From positions 62,001 to 126,000 of the forward strand of contig NZ_JASCQG010000003.1 in the NCBI RefSeq assembly GCF_030005555.1: a stretch of DNA of 64,000 nt, written 5' to 3'. The notes under the pieces were generated by a model that was not told the origin of the DNA, did no database searches, and saw only the letters and a program-made list of their open reading frames with translations. The translations under genes were made by a program, and so were the position numbers. Below are positions 43,961 to 53,058 of this stretch, piece by piece (positions within the stretch are counted from its first letter, which is position 1; every line of letters begins with the position of its first letter). The DNA is from Empedobacter sedimenti (lineage in GTDB: Bacteria > Bacteroidota > Bacteroidia > Flavobacteriales > Weeksellaceae).

Positions 43961-45352
43961 TTAATTATTCTTTTGTACGACAGCCATCATTTCAGCTTCT
44001 ACTGCAAGTTGGCTATTTACATATCCGTAGCCATTCATGTGTACAATTCCTCTTCTTATTGGTTCTACTAACTCTAATTTGAAAACGATTGTATCTCCTG
44101 GAATAATTTTTCGTTTAAATTTAGCACTTTCAATTTTCATGAAATAAGTAGAATAATCTTGTGGGTTTTCTAATTCTCCTAAGATTAATAAACCTCCTAA
44201 TTGCGCCATTGCTTCAATCTGTAAAACACCTGGCATTACAGGTTCTTTCGGGAAATGACCAACAAAATAAGGTTCGTTCATCGTTACATTTTTCACTCCT
44301 ACAAGTCCTGTTGGTGTTTTTGAAATGACTTTATCAATTAACAAAAACGGAGGACGATGTGGTAACAGTTTCATAATATCATTGATATCATAAACTGGAT
44401 CGACAGTCAAATCGAATTCTGGCACTTTATTGCGTTGTGCTAATTTAATTTGTTTGCTCAATTTTTTTGCGAAATTAGTATTGGTATGGTGACCTGGTTT
44501 TGTTGCAATAATTTTTGCTTTCAGTTTTTTACCAACCAAGGCTAAATCTCCTACAACATCTAATAATTTGTGACGAGCAGCTTCGTTTGGATAATGCAAT
44601 GTCAAATGATCTAAAATACCATTTGGACGAATTGATACATTATCACGGTTAAATGCTTTGCATAATTTATCTTTTGTTTCTGGTGTAATTTCTTTGTCAA
44701 CATAAACAATTGCATTGTCTAAATCACCACCTTTCACAAGACCAGCTTCTAACAACTGTTCTAATTCGTGTAAGAAACAAAATGTACGAGCCTCAGAAAT
44801 ATCTTCTTTAAAATTTTTGATTGATGATAAAGTTGCATTTTGAGTTCCTAAAACTTTCGTTCCGAAATCTACCATTGCTGTTACTTGATAATCATCAGCA
44901 GGAATTGCAGTAATCTCAGATCCTGTTTCTGGGTCTACATACGTTACAATTTCTTTAATTCTGTAATATTCTCTTTCTTTATCTTGCTCAACAATACCTG
45001 CGTTTTCTATTGCTTCAACAAAAAACTTAGAAGAACCGTCCATAATTGGTGGTTCTGCATTGTCAATTTCTATATAACAGTTATCGATATCCATACCAAC
45101 TAAAGCTGCCAAAACATGCTCTGTTGTATGCACTCTAACTCCTTTCTTCTCCAAAGTTGTCCCTCTAGCTGTACTCACAACATACTGTGCATCAGCTTCT
45201 ACTTGAGGTTGACCTTCTAAATCTGTTCTTACAAATACAAAACCTGTATCTGCATCGGCAGGTTTAAACGTTAAGGTAACATAATTACCTGTATGCAAAC
45301 CAACACCTTTCAGAACCACTTCATTCGCTAAAGTTTTTTGTTTATCAGACAT
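43961..45352 (-). CDS. lpxC/fabZ: Bifunctional LpxC deacetylase / FabZ dehydratase
   Basis: A 463-residue fusion. Residues about 1-300 form LpxC, the zinc-dependent UDP-3-O-acyl-GlcNAc deacetylase (GVGLHTG, TTEHVLAALVGMDID, EPPIMDGSSKFFVEAIE, GHHTNTNF). Residues about 315-463 form FabZ, the 3-hydroxyacyl-ACP dehydratase, with the active-site segment HFPKEPVMPGVLQIEAMAQLGG. LpxC-FabZ fusion is normal in Bacteroidota and joins lipid A and fatty acid synthesis. The gene lies between lpxD (6 nt) and lpxA (4 nt) in one operon. Confidence 0.96.
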   Translation of the reverse strand: MSDKQKTLANEVVLKGVGLHTGNYVTLTFKPADADTGFVFVRTDLEGQPQVEADAQYVVSTARGTTLEKKGVRVHTTEHVLAALVGMDIDNCYIEIDNAEPPIMDGSSKFFVEAIENAGIVEQDKEREYYRIKEIVTYVDPETGSEITAIPADDYQVTAMVDFGTKVLGTQNATLSSIKNFKEDISEARTFCFLHELEQLLEAGLVKGGDLDNAIVYVDKEITPETKDKLCKAFNRDNVSIRPNGILDHLTLHYPNEAARHKLLDVVGDLALVGKKLKAKIIATKPGHHTNTNFAKKLSKQIKLAQRNKVPEFDLTVDPVYDINDIMKLLPHRPPFLLIDKVISKTPTGLVGVKNVTMNEPYFVGHFPKEPVMPGVLQIEAMAQLGGLLILGELENPQDYSTYFMKIESAKFKRKIIPGDTIVFKLELVEPIRRGIVHMNGYGYVNSQLAVEAEMMAVVQKNN

Positions 45353-45358
45353 TAACTT

Positions 45359-46384
45359 TTACTTTTGTTTATTATCTTTTTCTAATTGATCGATACGTTT
45401 CATTATTTCAGGAAACTTTCTAAAATACACATATGATTTTTTGAAATCACCTGCATTCATTGCTGGCGAACCATACAATTGTACGTTGCTTTGCACATCA
45501 CTATTTACACCACTTTGTGCTTGAATCTGTACAAAATCTCCAATTGTAAGATGACCAACGATACCTACTTGACCTCCAATCATACAATTTCGTCCAATTT
45601 TAGTAGAACCTGCAACTCCTGTTTGAGAAGCGATTACAGTATTCTCTCCTATTTGAACATTGTGCGCAACCTGAATTTGGTTATCTAACTTAACTCCTTT
45701 ACGAATTATTGTAGATCCCATTGTTGCTCTATCTATTGTTGATCCTGCTCCTATTTCTACATTATCCTCGATCAAAACATTTCCTATTTGAGGAATTTTC
45801 TCGAAAGATCCATCTGCAGTTGGTGCAAAACCAAATCCGTCAGCTCCAATGACTACATTAGAATGGATAATACAGTTTTTACCAATCTCACACTCATTAT
45901 ATACCTGAGCGCCAGAAAATAGAATTGTATTATCTCCAATCTTTACATGATCAGAAATTGTTACATTAGGATATATTTTTACATTATTCCCTATTGTTAC
46001 ATTAGCTCCAATATAAGAAAAACTTCCAATATATACATTATCACCAAGTTGAGCTGTAGAATCTACTTTCGCATATTCTTCTATCCCAACTTTATTATTT
46101 TTTATTGTATTATAATGTTGCAATAACTGCGTAAATGCTTGATAAGCATCTTCTACAACTATTAATGTAGACGAAATAGAATCTGTAGCCACAAAATCTT
46201 TACTTACAATAACAATAGATGCTTTTGTTGTATAGATATATTGTTCATACTTAGGATTAGCCAAAAACGAAATCGTTCCTGCTGTACCCTCTTCTATTTT
46301 CGACAAAGTCGAAACCTCTACATTTGCATCACCTTTTACGGTACCTTGCAATAATTGCGCTATCTCCGCAGCTTTAAATTTCAT
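45359..46384 (-). CDS. lpxD: UDP-3-O-acylglucosamine N-acyltransferase
   Basis: A 341-residue LpxD, adding the N-linked acyl chain in lipid A synthesis. A uridine-binding N-domain ([20 protein letters not shown]...ISFLANPKY) is followed by long hexapeptide beta-helix repeats, with the catalytic His in [15 protein letters not shown] set the start at ATG 46384 (MKFKAAEI), not the in-frame TTG at 46393, because the TAGTTTTG promoter box lies only 6 nt upstream of the ATG and overlaps that TTG. The mRNA may be leaderless. It begins the lpx operon. Confidence 0.95.
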   Translation of the reverse strand: MKFKAAEIAQLLQGTVKGDANVEVSTLSKIEEGTAGTISFLANPKYEQYIYTTKASIVIVSKDFVATDSISSTLIVVEDAYQAFTQLLQHYNTIKNNKVGIEEYAKVDSTAQLGDNVYIGSFSYIGANVTIGNNVKIYPNVTISDHVKIGDNTILFSGAQVYNECEIGKNCIIHSNVVIGADGFGFAPTADGSFEKIPQIGNVLIEDNVEIGAGSTIDRATMGSTIIRKGVKLDNQIQVAHNVQIGENTVIASQTGVAGSTKIGRNCMIGGQVGIVGHLTIGDFVQIQAQSGVNSDVQSNVQLYGSPAMNAGDFKKSYVYFRKFPEIMKRIDQLEKDNKQK

Positions 46385-46390
46385 AGTCTG

Positions 46391-46398
46391 CAAAACTA
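46391..46398 (-). promoter_or_regulatory. lpxD promoter -7 box abutting the start codon
   Basis: The reverse strand reads TAGTTTTG, then CAGACT and the lpxD ATG, so the transcript should begin at or near the start codon. Confidence 0.5.
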
Positions 46399-46470
46399 AT
46401 AATTATTCTTAAATTTTTAAAATGAATATTTAAGTAATTTAACTTTTTTGTCAAATTCTGTCTATCCAAT

Positions 46471-47685
46471 TTATATACTATGGTAATGATATTTTGTAAT
46501 TTCTTGTTGTAAAAACTGTGTCAACAAACTTTTGTCTGAACAAGAAATCTCTTTTACTTCTCCATTTTTGAACAAAACTTTGATTGGACTTTTTGACTTT
46601 TCATATGGTACAATCTTTATCGGAGTTTGCTCAACAAAATAACTTGCATCATCTATATTAAATAACTCTTGAACTCTTGCTTTCTCAACAATAATTTCAT
46701 CAACTGACAACGATTTATCCATCAAAAATGATTTTGGTAATTCGCGCTGAATAATATTTCTTGATAATTTACTTAGAATAAAATCATCATGAAACTGCCA
46801 TTCTTTGATTGCCGATAAAACATCCGAATCATCCAAACGTGTAAAAATCTCTAATCCTTTCTTAGACAAACTCCCTTTTTCATTGTCATTCAGAAAATAA
46901 CTAAACGCAGAAGTTGCAAATAAATTTTCACCTTGCTGTGTTAATTCTTTTGCTCTTCTCAAAACACTCATCAAAAAATTTTCTGCTGTAAAAGACTTTT
47001 TGTGCATATACACTTGCATATACATAAACATACGCGCCATCAAAAACTTTTCTACAGAAGGAATTCCTTTAGCTTCAATCACTAATTCGTTATCAGCTAC
47101 ATTCATCATCGAAATGATTCGTTCTGGATTAATATTTCCTTCAACAACTCCAGTATAGAAACTATCTCGTTTCAAATAATCCATCCGATCTACATCTAAC
47201 TGACTAGATACTAATTGAGATAAAAATTTTTTCGAATATTCTCCTTTAAAAATCTGAATAGCAAGAGATAATTTTTGACCAAAAATTTGATTTAACTCTT
47301 CCATCAATTGCAACGAAATCTCTTCATGATGAGATCCATTAATAATAGAATGTTCTAATGAATGCGAAAATGGTCCGTGACCTAAGTCATGCAAAAGTAT
47401 TGCAATTAAAGCTCCATTTTCTTCTTCCGGAGTTATTTCTACATTTTTTCGCTTCAGGATATTCAATGCTTTATGCATCAAATGCATGCATCCCAAAGCA
47501 TGATGAAATCTTGAATGTCGCGCACCTGGGTAAACCATTTCCGTCAATCCTGTTTGAGAAATTCGACGTAAACGCTGAAAGTAAGGATGTTGAATAATTT
47601 GGTAAATAAGCTCGTTAGGTATAGTTACAAATCCATGTACTGGATCATTTACTATCTTTAACTTATTATTGTTTAATGAATTCAA
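46471..47685 (-). CDS. HD-domain hydrolase (dNTP triphosphohydrolase-like)
   Basis: A 404-residue HD-superfamily metal hydrolase resembling the YdhJ/SAMHD1-like nucleotidohydrolases. Metal ligands appear in RHSRFHHALGCMHLMHKALN, then ILLHDLGHGPFSHSLEHSI (the HD pair), and a later Asp in SSQLDVDRMDYLKRDSFYTG. Probable substrates are dNTPs, but this subgroup is not proven. The frame begins with TTG at 47685, because no in-frame ATG exists before the conserved NDPVHGF segment; a promoter box at 47703-47710 fits that start. It lies 86 nt upstream of lpxD on the same strand. Confidence 0.85.
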   Translation of the reverse strand: MNSLNNNKLKIVNDPVHGFVTIPNELIYQIIQHPYFQRLRRISQTGLTEMVYPGARHSRFHHALGCMHLMHKALNILKRKNVEITPEEENGALIAILLHDLGHGPFSHSLEHSIINGSHHEEISLQLMEELNQIFGQKLSLAIQIFKGEYSKKFLSQLVSSQLDVDRMDYLKRDSFYTGVVEGNINPERIISMMNVADNELVIEAKGIPSVEKFLMARMFMYMQVYMHKKSFTAENFLMSVLRRAKELTQQGENLFATSAFSYFLNDNEKGSLSKKGLEIFTRLDDSDVLSAIKEWQFHDDFILSKLSRNIIQRELPKSFLMDKSLSVDEIIVEKARVQELFNIDDASYFVEQTPIKIVPYEKSKSPIKVLFKNGEVKEISCSDKSLLTQFLQQEITKYHYHSI

Positions 47686-47702
47686 ACGTTCTATTTTGAC
47701 TA

Positions 47703-47710
47703 CAAAGATA
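47703..47710 (-). promoter_or_regulatory. Promoter -7 box for the HD hydrolase
   Basis: The reverse strand reads TATCTTTG, 17 nt before the TTG start. Confidence 0.45.
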
Positions 47711-47884
47711 CGAAATATAGTAATTAAAATACTTCAGAAACAAAGAAAAGCGCTGTTAAATTCAAATTATTTAGTTGATTTCAAATTTTTGGAATTATTT
47801 ATGCTATTTAATGGCAGAAAATTTTTAGCATTTCTCAAATTTTTGTTTAACATACAATTTAGATTTTAACATTTTTGTTATCGC

Positions 47885-47892
47885 TATATTTG
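47885..47892 (+). promoter_or_regulatory. porX operon promoter -7 box
   Basis: TATATTTG, a TAnnTTTG match, lies 45 nt before the ATG at 47938. Confidence 0.5.
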
Positions 47893-47937
47893 AAATAGGC
47901 TTTAAAACAAGAAGCATCATTATAAAAAACAAACTAC

Positions 47938-49491
47938 ATGGCAATAAAAATATTATGGATTGATGACGAAATCGATTTATTAAAACCACATCAACTTTTT
48001 TTAGAAAAAAAAGGCTACACTACAACAATGATCAATAATGCTACTGACGCATTAGAAGAAATAGAAAAAGAAAACTTTTCAGCTGTTTTAATTGACGAAA
48101 ATATGCCTGGTCTTAGTGGCTTAGAAGCGCTACCAAAGATTAAAGAATTGCGTCCTAATCTTCCTGTAATTATGGTTACTAAAAGTGAAGAAGAACACAT
48201 TATGGAAGACGCAATTGGTTCTCATATTGCTGATTATTTGATTAAACCTGTTAATCCTAATCAAATATTATTGAGTTTGAAAAAGATTTTAGACTCCTCT
48301 AAAATTATTTCAGAAAAAACGGTCATCAACTATCAACAAGAGTTCAGAAATATTGCAATGGAAATGATGAACGCAAGAGATTTTGAAGATTGGCAAGAAA
48401 TTTATAAAAAATTAGTTTTTTGGGAATTAGAACTTGAGAACATAGAAGACACAGCACTATCTGAAATTATTGAAAATCAGAAAAGTGAAGCAAATGCAGC
48501 TTTCTTCAAATTTATTGAACGTAATTACGAAGATTGGTTACATAATGAGGAAGATCGCCCTATATTATCGCATACTATTTTCAGAGAATTAGTAAAACCC
48601 CTACTTTCTAAAGACGAAAAAGTATTATTAATTTTGGTAGATAATTTACGTTTTGATCAATGGAAAGTGATCGAACCGATTTTCAATCGTTATTATAATT
48701 CAGAAAACGAAAATTTATATTACAGTATCTTACCATCTGCAACACAGTATGCTCGTAATGCTTTTTTCTCAGGTTTAATGCCTTTAGAAATAGAAAAAAA
48801 ATATCCTCAATATTGGTTAAATGATACTGATGAAGGAAATAAAAACATGCACGAAAAAGAATTGTTAGGCGAACAATTGAAAAGACTTGGATTAGGACAT
48901 TTATCTTACAACTATTTCAAGATTTTAAACTCTGATTTTGAGAAAAAAATTGCGGACGATTTTAATAATTACAAAAACAATAACTTAAATGTAATTGTTT
49001 ACAACTTTATTGATATTCTTTCGCACGCCAAAACTGACAACAAAATTGTTGGAGAAATAATTCGTGATGATAAAACATATCGCTCAATTACTAAACATTG
49101 GTTTGAAAATTCTTACTTAATGGAAATCGTAAAAAAAGCAGCACAAGAAGGTATGAAAATAGTGTTAACAACCGATCACGGAACTATTTACGTAAAAGAG
49201 CCTACACGTGTAATTGGCGACAAAGAAGCAAGTACAAATTTGCGATACAAATTAGGAAAACAATTGCAATATGACCCGAAAGATGTATTAGCTGTTGATC
49301 AGCCAGAAAAGTTCCTTTTACCTAAGGTTAATGTTACGTCAAAGTATATCTTTGCAAAAGAAAATTTATTTTTAACGTATCCAAAAAATTACAATCATTT
49401 CGTTAATTATTACAAAAACACTTACCAACATGGTGGAATTTCATTAGAAGAAGTAATAATTCCGATGGTTGTATTAACACCAAAAAATTAA
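47938..49491 (+). CDS. porX: PorX-type response regulator with PglZ phosphatase-like domain
   Basis: A 517-residue regulator of the type IX secretion system, PorX. Residues 1-120 form a receiver domain with phospho-acceptor D53 (VLIDENMPG), acidic pair DDE and Lys in LIKP. The C-terminal part is a PglZ/alkaline-phosphatase-like domain (LILVDNLRFDQW, ATQYARNAFFSGLMP, TTDHGTIYVKEP). In Porphyromonas PorX works with sensor PorY and the sigma factor SigP to control T9SS genes, and the PglZ domain can hydrolyse oligonucleotides. No porY is in the window. It starts a run with tsaE, ald and a DUF4258-like gene with one- to four-nt junctions. Confidence 0.93.
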   Translation: MAIKILWIDDEIDLLKPHQLFLEKKGYTTTMINNATDALEEIEKENFSAVLIDENMPGLSGLEALPKIKELRPNLPVIMVTKSEEEHIMEDAIGSHIADYLIKPVNPNQILLSLKKILDSSKIISEKTVINYQQEFRNIAMEMMNARDFEDWQEIYKKLVFWELELENIEDTALSEIIENQKSEANAAFFKFIERNYEDWLHNEEDRPILSHTIFRELVKPLLSKDEKVLLILVDNLRFDQWKVIEPIFNRYYNSENENLYYSILPSATQYARNAFFSGLMPLEIEKKYPQYWLNDTDEGNKNMHEKELLGEQLKRLGLGHLSYNYFKILNSDFEKKIADDFNNYKNNNLNVIVYNFIDILSHAKTDNKIVGEIIRDDKTYRSITKHWFENSYLMEIVKKAAQEGMKIVLTTDHGTIYVKEPTRVIGDKEASTNLRYKLGKQLQYDPKDVLAVDQPEKFLLPKVNVTSKYIFAKENLFLTYPKNYNHFVNYYKNTYQHGGISLEEVIIPMVVLTPKN

Positions 49492-49895
49492 TGGAATTTA
49501 TCATCAATAGTTTAGACGAATTACCAGAAGTTGCCAACAAAATAATCAATCAACTTCAGTATAAATTAATCACTTTTGAAGGAGAAATGGGCGCTGGAAA
49601 AACAACTTTTATTAAAGAGTTTGTAAAAGCATTAGGAACAAATGATGAAGTTTCAAGCCCTACTTTTTCGATTGTAAATGAATACGAAACAGATAACGGA
49701 AAAGTATATCATTTCGATTTTTATCGTTTAAACCATGAAGAAGAAGCTTTAGACTTCGGAATTGAAGAGTATTTATATTCAAATCAATATTGTTTAATGG
49801 AATGGCCAAATAAAATTGCTAACTTTATACCAGACGAGCACCATACCATCACAATCGAAAATGTAGATGGCGTTCGTCATTTAAATTTCAATTAA
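49491..49895 (+). CDS. tsaE: tRNA threonylcarbamoyladenosine ATPase
   Basis: A 134-residue TsaE, the small P-loop ATPase needed with TsaB and TsaD to place t6A on ANN-decoding tRNAs. Walker A is EGEMGAGKTTFIK, followed by VSSPTFSIVNEYE and YHFDFYRL, all diagnostic. It overlaps the porX stop by one base (TAATG). The link to porX is common in flavobacteria and may only reflect shared transcription. Confidence 0.95.
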   Translation: MEFIINSLDELPEVANKIINQLQYKLITFEGEMGAGKTTFIKEFVKALGTNDEVSSPTFSIVNEYETDNGKVYHFDFYRLNHEEEALDFGIEEYLYSNQYCLMEWPNKIANFIPDEHHTITIENVDGVRHLNFN

Positions 49896-49899
49896 CAAT

Positions 49900-51105
49900 A
49901 TGGAAGGAAAAAATATTTTCACGCCTTTTTCACAGGAAGATTTAATCCCTCAACCAGAACGATTAGAGATTCCTCGAAAAAAAGAACGCTTTGATATTGG
50001 TATTCCAAAAGAAACAAATAATCAAGAAAAAAGGGTTTGTCTTTCTCCAGATGCAGTAGAAATTTTGGTAAACAATGGTCATTTAGTGACGATTGAGACT
50101 GGAGCTGGAGAAGGTGCAAACTATACAGATAAAGAATATTCAGAAGCAGGTGCACAAATTTCTTATAACACACAAGCTGTTTTTGAGAAACCAGTCATTC
50201 TAAAAGTTGGTCCATTAACTTTGGATGAAATAGATTGGATAAAACCAAATGCTCTAATTATTTCTTCTGTTCCCACAAACACATTAAAACGTGAATATTT
50301 TCAAAAATTAATTACAAAACGTGTAGATGCTGTTGGTTTTGAATTCATTAGAGATGAACAAAATCACTTACCAGTTGTTCGTTTATTAAGTGAAATTGCT
50401 GGCACAACTGCAATATTAGTTGCAAGCGAATTAATGTCTTCTTCAAATGGTGGTAACGGAATTTTGATGGGTGGTGTAACAGGTGTACGTCCTACAGAAG
50501 TTGTTATTCTTGGTGCTGGAACTGTTGCCGAAAATGCTACAAGAACAGCATTAGGCTTAGGAGCTTCGGTTCGTGTTTTTGATAATTCATTAACAAGATT
50601 AAGACGTTTGCAACAAAATATAGGGCAACGCGTTTCTACTTCTACAATAGACCCTAAAGAGTTAGGAAAAGCATTACGTCGTTGTGATTTAGCCATCGGT
50701 GCTTTACGTGGGGAAACAAGAACACCATGTGTTGTAACAGAAGTAATGGTGCAAAATATGAAACCTGGTGCTGTTATTATTGATGTAAGTATTGATCAGG
50801 GTGGTTGTTTCGAAACTTCTGAACTAACAACACATGATCATCCAATAATTATAAAGAATGATATAATTCATTATGCCGTTTCTAACATCACTTCTCGCGT
50901 TGCACGTACGTCTACCAAAGCGTTAAGTAATTATTTTTTATCATACTTACTTCAAATTTCAGAAGAATCAGGCTTTGCAAATGTGGTACAATCTGATAAA
51001 TCTGTAAGAAATGGTGTATATTTGTACAAAGGTAGAATTGTAAAAAAGAATTTATGTGATTGGTTTGATTTACCTTTTCACGATATTAATTTATTGATTA
51101 TATGA
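49900..51105 (+). CDS. ald: Alanine dehydrogenase
   Basis: A 401-residue NAD-dependent alanine dehydrogenase/PNT-family protein, interconverting alanine and pyruvate with ammonia. Features are GIPKETNNQEKRVCLSPDAV near the N-terminus, TVAENATRTALGLGASVRVFDNSLTRLRRLQ for NAD binding, and IDVSIDQGGCFETSELTTH with the substrate region. The N-terminal extension before the catalytic core (about 30 residues) is longer than in many Ald enzymes. It follows tsaE by 4 nt and overlaps the next gene by 4 nt. Confidence 0.93.
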   Translation: MEGKNIFTPFSQEDLIPQPERLEIPRKKERFDIGIPKETNNQEKRVCLSPDAVEILVNNGHLVTIETGAGEGANYTDKEYSEAGAQISYNTQAVFEKPVILKVGPLTLDEIDWIKPNALIISSVPTNTLKREYFQKLITKRVDAVGFEFIRDEQNHLPVVRLLSEIAGTTAILVASELMSSSNGGNGILMGGVTGVRPTEVVILGAGTVAENATRTALGLGASVRVFDNSLTRLRRLQQNIGQRVSTSTIDPKELGKALRRCDLAIGALRGETRTPCVVTEVMVQNMKPGAVIIDVSIDQGGCFETSELTTHDHPIIIKNDIIHYAVSNITSRVARTSTKALSNYFLSYLLQISEESGFANVVQSDKSVRNGVYLYKGRIVKKNLCDWFDLPFHDINLLII

Positions 51106-51482
51106 CATTAACGCAAAGATTTATAAAATTTGGAATGGGTGTTGGGATCGGAATGGTTTTTATAGCAATGGCATTCGGACCAAGAGCTTTTTCTTGTAAT
51201 TATTTCCCAAATGCGAGAGTTTTAGATGAAGCACATTCAAAAAGGCTATCATTTTCGCCTGAAGCACAAGCTTTTTTGACTGCAGAGAATTTAGATTCAA
51301 CTTTCTTAAAAAAAGAATTATTTGCAAAAAGTAAAGTTGATTTTGATAAATCGAAAAAAGATCAAGTTCCGTGTAGAGAGTATTTTGCTACTTACGAGAG
51401 TAAAGATAAAACAAAGAACTACGAATTTACTTTTGATGTTTGTAAAGAAGATTCAAAATTAGTTTCGATCATTAAAAAATAA
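51102..51482 (+). CDS. DUF4258-like small anchored protein
   Basis: A 126-residue protein with one N-terminal membrane segment (KFGMGVGIGMVFIAMAF), so anchored and facing the periplasm. The mature part has paired Cys (SCNYFPNARVL, QVPCREYFATYE, FDVCKED) and resembles the DUF4258-type proteins often found after ald in flavobacteria. It overlaps the ald stop by 4 nt (ATGA), so the link is translational. A strong terminator follows. The family call is moderate; the function is unknown. Confidence 0.72.
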   Translation: MTLTQRFIKFGMGVGIGMVFIAMAFGPRAFSCNYFPNARVLDEAHSKRLSFSPEAQAFLTAENLDSTFLKKELFAKSKVDFDKSKKDQVPCREYFATYESKDKTKNYEFTFDVCKEDSKLVSIIKK

Positions 51483-51484
51483 AG

Positions 51485-51510
51485 AAAGCCACTCAAATTT
51501 GAGTGGCTTT
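51485..51510 (+). terminator. Terminator of the porX-ald operon
   Basis: An 11-bp stem AAAGCCACTCA/TGAGTGGCTTT with loop AATT is followed by TTTAA. Confidence 0.85.
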
Positions 51511-51527
51511 TTAATTTATCTTCGTTT

Positions 51528-51665
51528 TTAATTTATCGTTTTTAAAATAATCAGCACAACAATAAATAGTATTGCAATTACTACTATTACATCTTTGAAC
51601 TGAATTTTTTTTGTTCCGAATTCAACATTTCGGTTTAAACTTTTTCTTTTTTTATTGGCTTGCAT
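51528..51665 (-). CDS. Small single-span membrane protein (45 residues)
   Basis: On the reverse strand ATG 51665 opens a 45-codon ORF ending TAA at 51528. It starts MQANKKRKSLNRNVEFGTKK, a basic cytoplasmic part, followed by one hydrophobic helix (about residues 25-42, VIVVIAILFIVVLIILK). A TAAATTTG promoter box lies 18 nt upstream. The basic head, one membrane helix, a real promoter and placement in an otherwise empty 270-nt gap argue for a genuine gene. I do not recognise the family; possible roles are membrane protein assembly or complex stabilisation, which is speculation. Confidence 0.6.
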   Translation of the reverse strand: MQANKKRKSLNRNVEFGTKKIQFKDVIVVIAILFIVVLIILKTIN

Positions 51666-51683
51666 GAGTAGATATTTGTACTG

Positions 51684-51691
51684 CAAATTTA
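51684..51691 (-). promoter_or_regulatory. Promoter -7 box for the small membrane protein
   Basis: The reverse strand reads TAAATTTG, 18 nt upstream of the ATG at 51665. Confidence 0.5.
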
Positions 51692-51755
51692 TATAAATTT
51701 ATCAAATATCAAACCATTATTTAATTGTAAAATATTTAATCTACAATAAGATATC

Positions 51756-52991
51756 TTAAATTCCGATTTCTATTTGTAAACGAGCGTACCAATTATTTTT
51801 CTTTTCTAAGTTATAGAATTTTTGTTGCTCATAGGTAAATTCTGCTTGTAACTTGAAAGCGTGTTCCCAAATGTATTTTGTCAATCCTAGTGTATATTGA
51901 TTTGTATTTGGCGTAAATTCAAAAATATCTTTGTCTACTTTTTGAGTAGAATAGCGACCAATTACTTCCCAATGTTTCGGGAATGTATATGAACCTTGGA
52001 AATCCATTCCTTCTCCATTATAGATATAATTAAAATCAGAAACATCTGTTGGATTATAAAACAAGACATTATCAGAATTACGATTCATATAAGAATACAT
52101 CACATTCCAACCACGGTATTTTAACATTGCGTCCAAAAATAAAGATCTAATATTTGCAGTCTTACCTCCTACAATATCATCTCCTAACATTCCTGCCGTT
52201 CTATGCGCTCTGTCGTTGTAACTATACGCACCAGAAAGCATTAATTTAGGCGTTTGTTCGTGAACTAAATCTCCTTCGTAATTGCTTCCTCCTTTCGTAA
52301 ATTCTCCCAAAGGAAACAATTCTACTTTACCTGTATATGCTAATCCTGTATCTTTAAAATTTGTCCAATTTCGTCCTTCACCAGTAGAAACAGCTCCTCT
52401 CAAAACATATGAGAATTTATCTCCATTTCTTTTATTGTATAAAACCTGAAATCCAAAATCACGATCAATATTAAAATCTGCATTATTAATAGAACGATCT
52501 GTAAGCTGTAAAGCTCCAGATGAGTTTACGCGTTGTCTATTTCCAGGAAGTTTTGTTTGACCAAATCCTAAACTCCAGTGTTTATTTGGATAATAGAAAA
52601 TCATCGCGTCACGTATAATATTCGTATTCTTCCCTTCTTCTGCTTTTCCTACATCACCTGCTGCGAAAGATAATTGCATCGAATATCCAAATTTTGGATC
52701 ACCGATATAACCATCAAAACGTAGTCTTAAACGACGTATTTGTCCATCTATATTATCTTCTTCTCCGTCATTGTGATTATAACTGATGCGATTCTGCATA
52801 CGAAATCTGATGTTTACCTGATAAAGACTATCGGGCGAAGTAATTCCCAATCCATTACCATAACTATAATATGGCGACATCATATTTTTAAACTCTTGTA
52901 CAGTTTTCTTTTTAGATTCTGTCGAATCTTTAACTTGTGCATACGAATTGAAAGAAAATACAATAAGTAATAAAGTTAAAATTTGCCTCAT
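51756..52991 (-). CDS. Phosphate-selective porin O/P-type outer-membrane protein
   Basis: A 411-residue exported beta-barrel (signal MRQILTLLLIVFSFNSYAQ) of the porin O/P family. Alternating strands carry typical segments RRLRLRFDGYIGDPKFGYSMQLSFAA, RDAMIFYYPNKHWSLGFGQTKLPGNRQR and DFGFQVLYNKRN, and the chain ends IEIGI. Porin O/P proteins take up phosphate or pyrophosphate in Pseudomonas; in Bacteroidota the substrate is generally unproven. No phosphate-transport gene is adjacent, and it appears to be a single transcription unit. Confidence 0.87.
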   Translation of the reverse strand: MRQILTLLLIVFSFNSYAQVKDSTESKKKTVQEFKNMMSPYYSYGNGLGITSPDSLYQVNIRFRMQNRISYNHNDGEEDNIDGQIRRLRLRFDGYIGDPKFGYSMQLSFAAGDVGKAEEGKNTNIIRDAMIFYYPNKHWSLGFGQTKLPGNRQRVNSSGALQLTDRSINNADFNIDRDFGFQVLYNKRNGDKFSYVLRGAVSTGEGRNWTNFKDTGLAYTGKVELFPLGEFTKGGSNYEGDLVHEQTPKLMLSGAYSYNDRAHRTAGMLGDDIVGGKTANIRSLFLDAMLKYRGWNVMYSYMNRNSDNVLFYNPTDVSDFNYIYNGEGMDFQGSYTFPKHWEVIGRYSTQKVDKDIFEFTPNTNQYTLGLTKYIWEHAFKLQAEFTYEQQKFYNLEKKNNWYARLQIEIGI

Positions 52992-53058
52992 GTTTGTTTG
53001 TTTCTTGATTCGTGTGCAAAAATGCGTTGATTTAAATTAAATAATTGTAAACTATAAA

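Noticed and set aside
47938-49491. PglZ-like domain considered as part of a BREX phage-defence system
   Set aside because: It is fused to a response-regulator receiver, as in PorX, and no other BREX gene (brxA, brxC, pglX) is nearby.
50364-50696. 110-codon frame antisense to alanine dehydrogenase
   Set aside because: It is fully inside ald, with no promoter or family resemblance.
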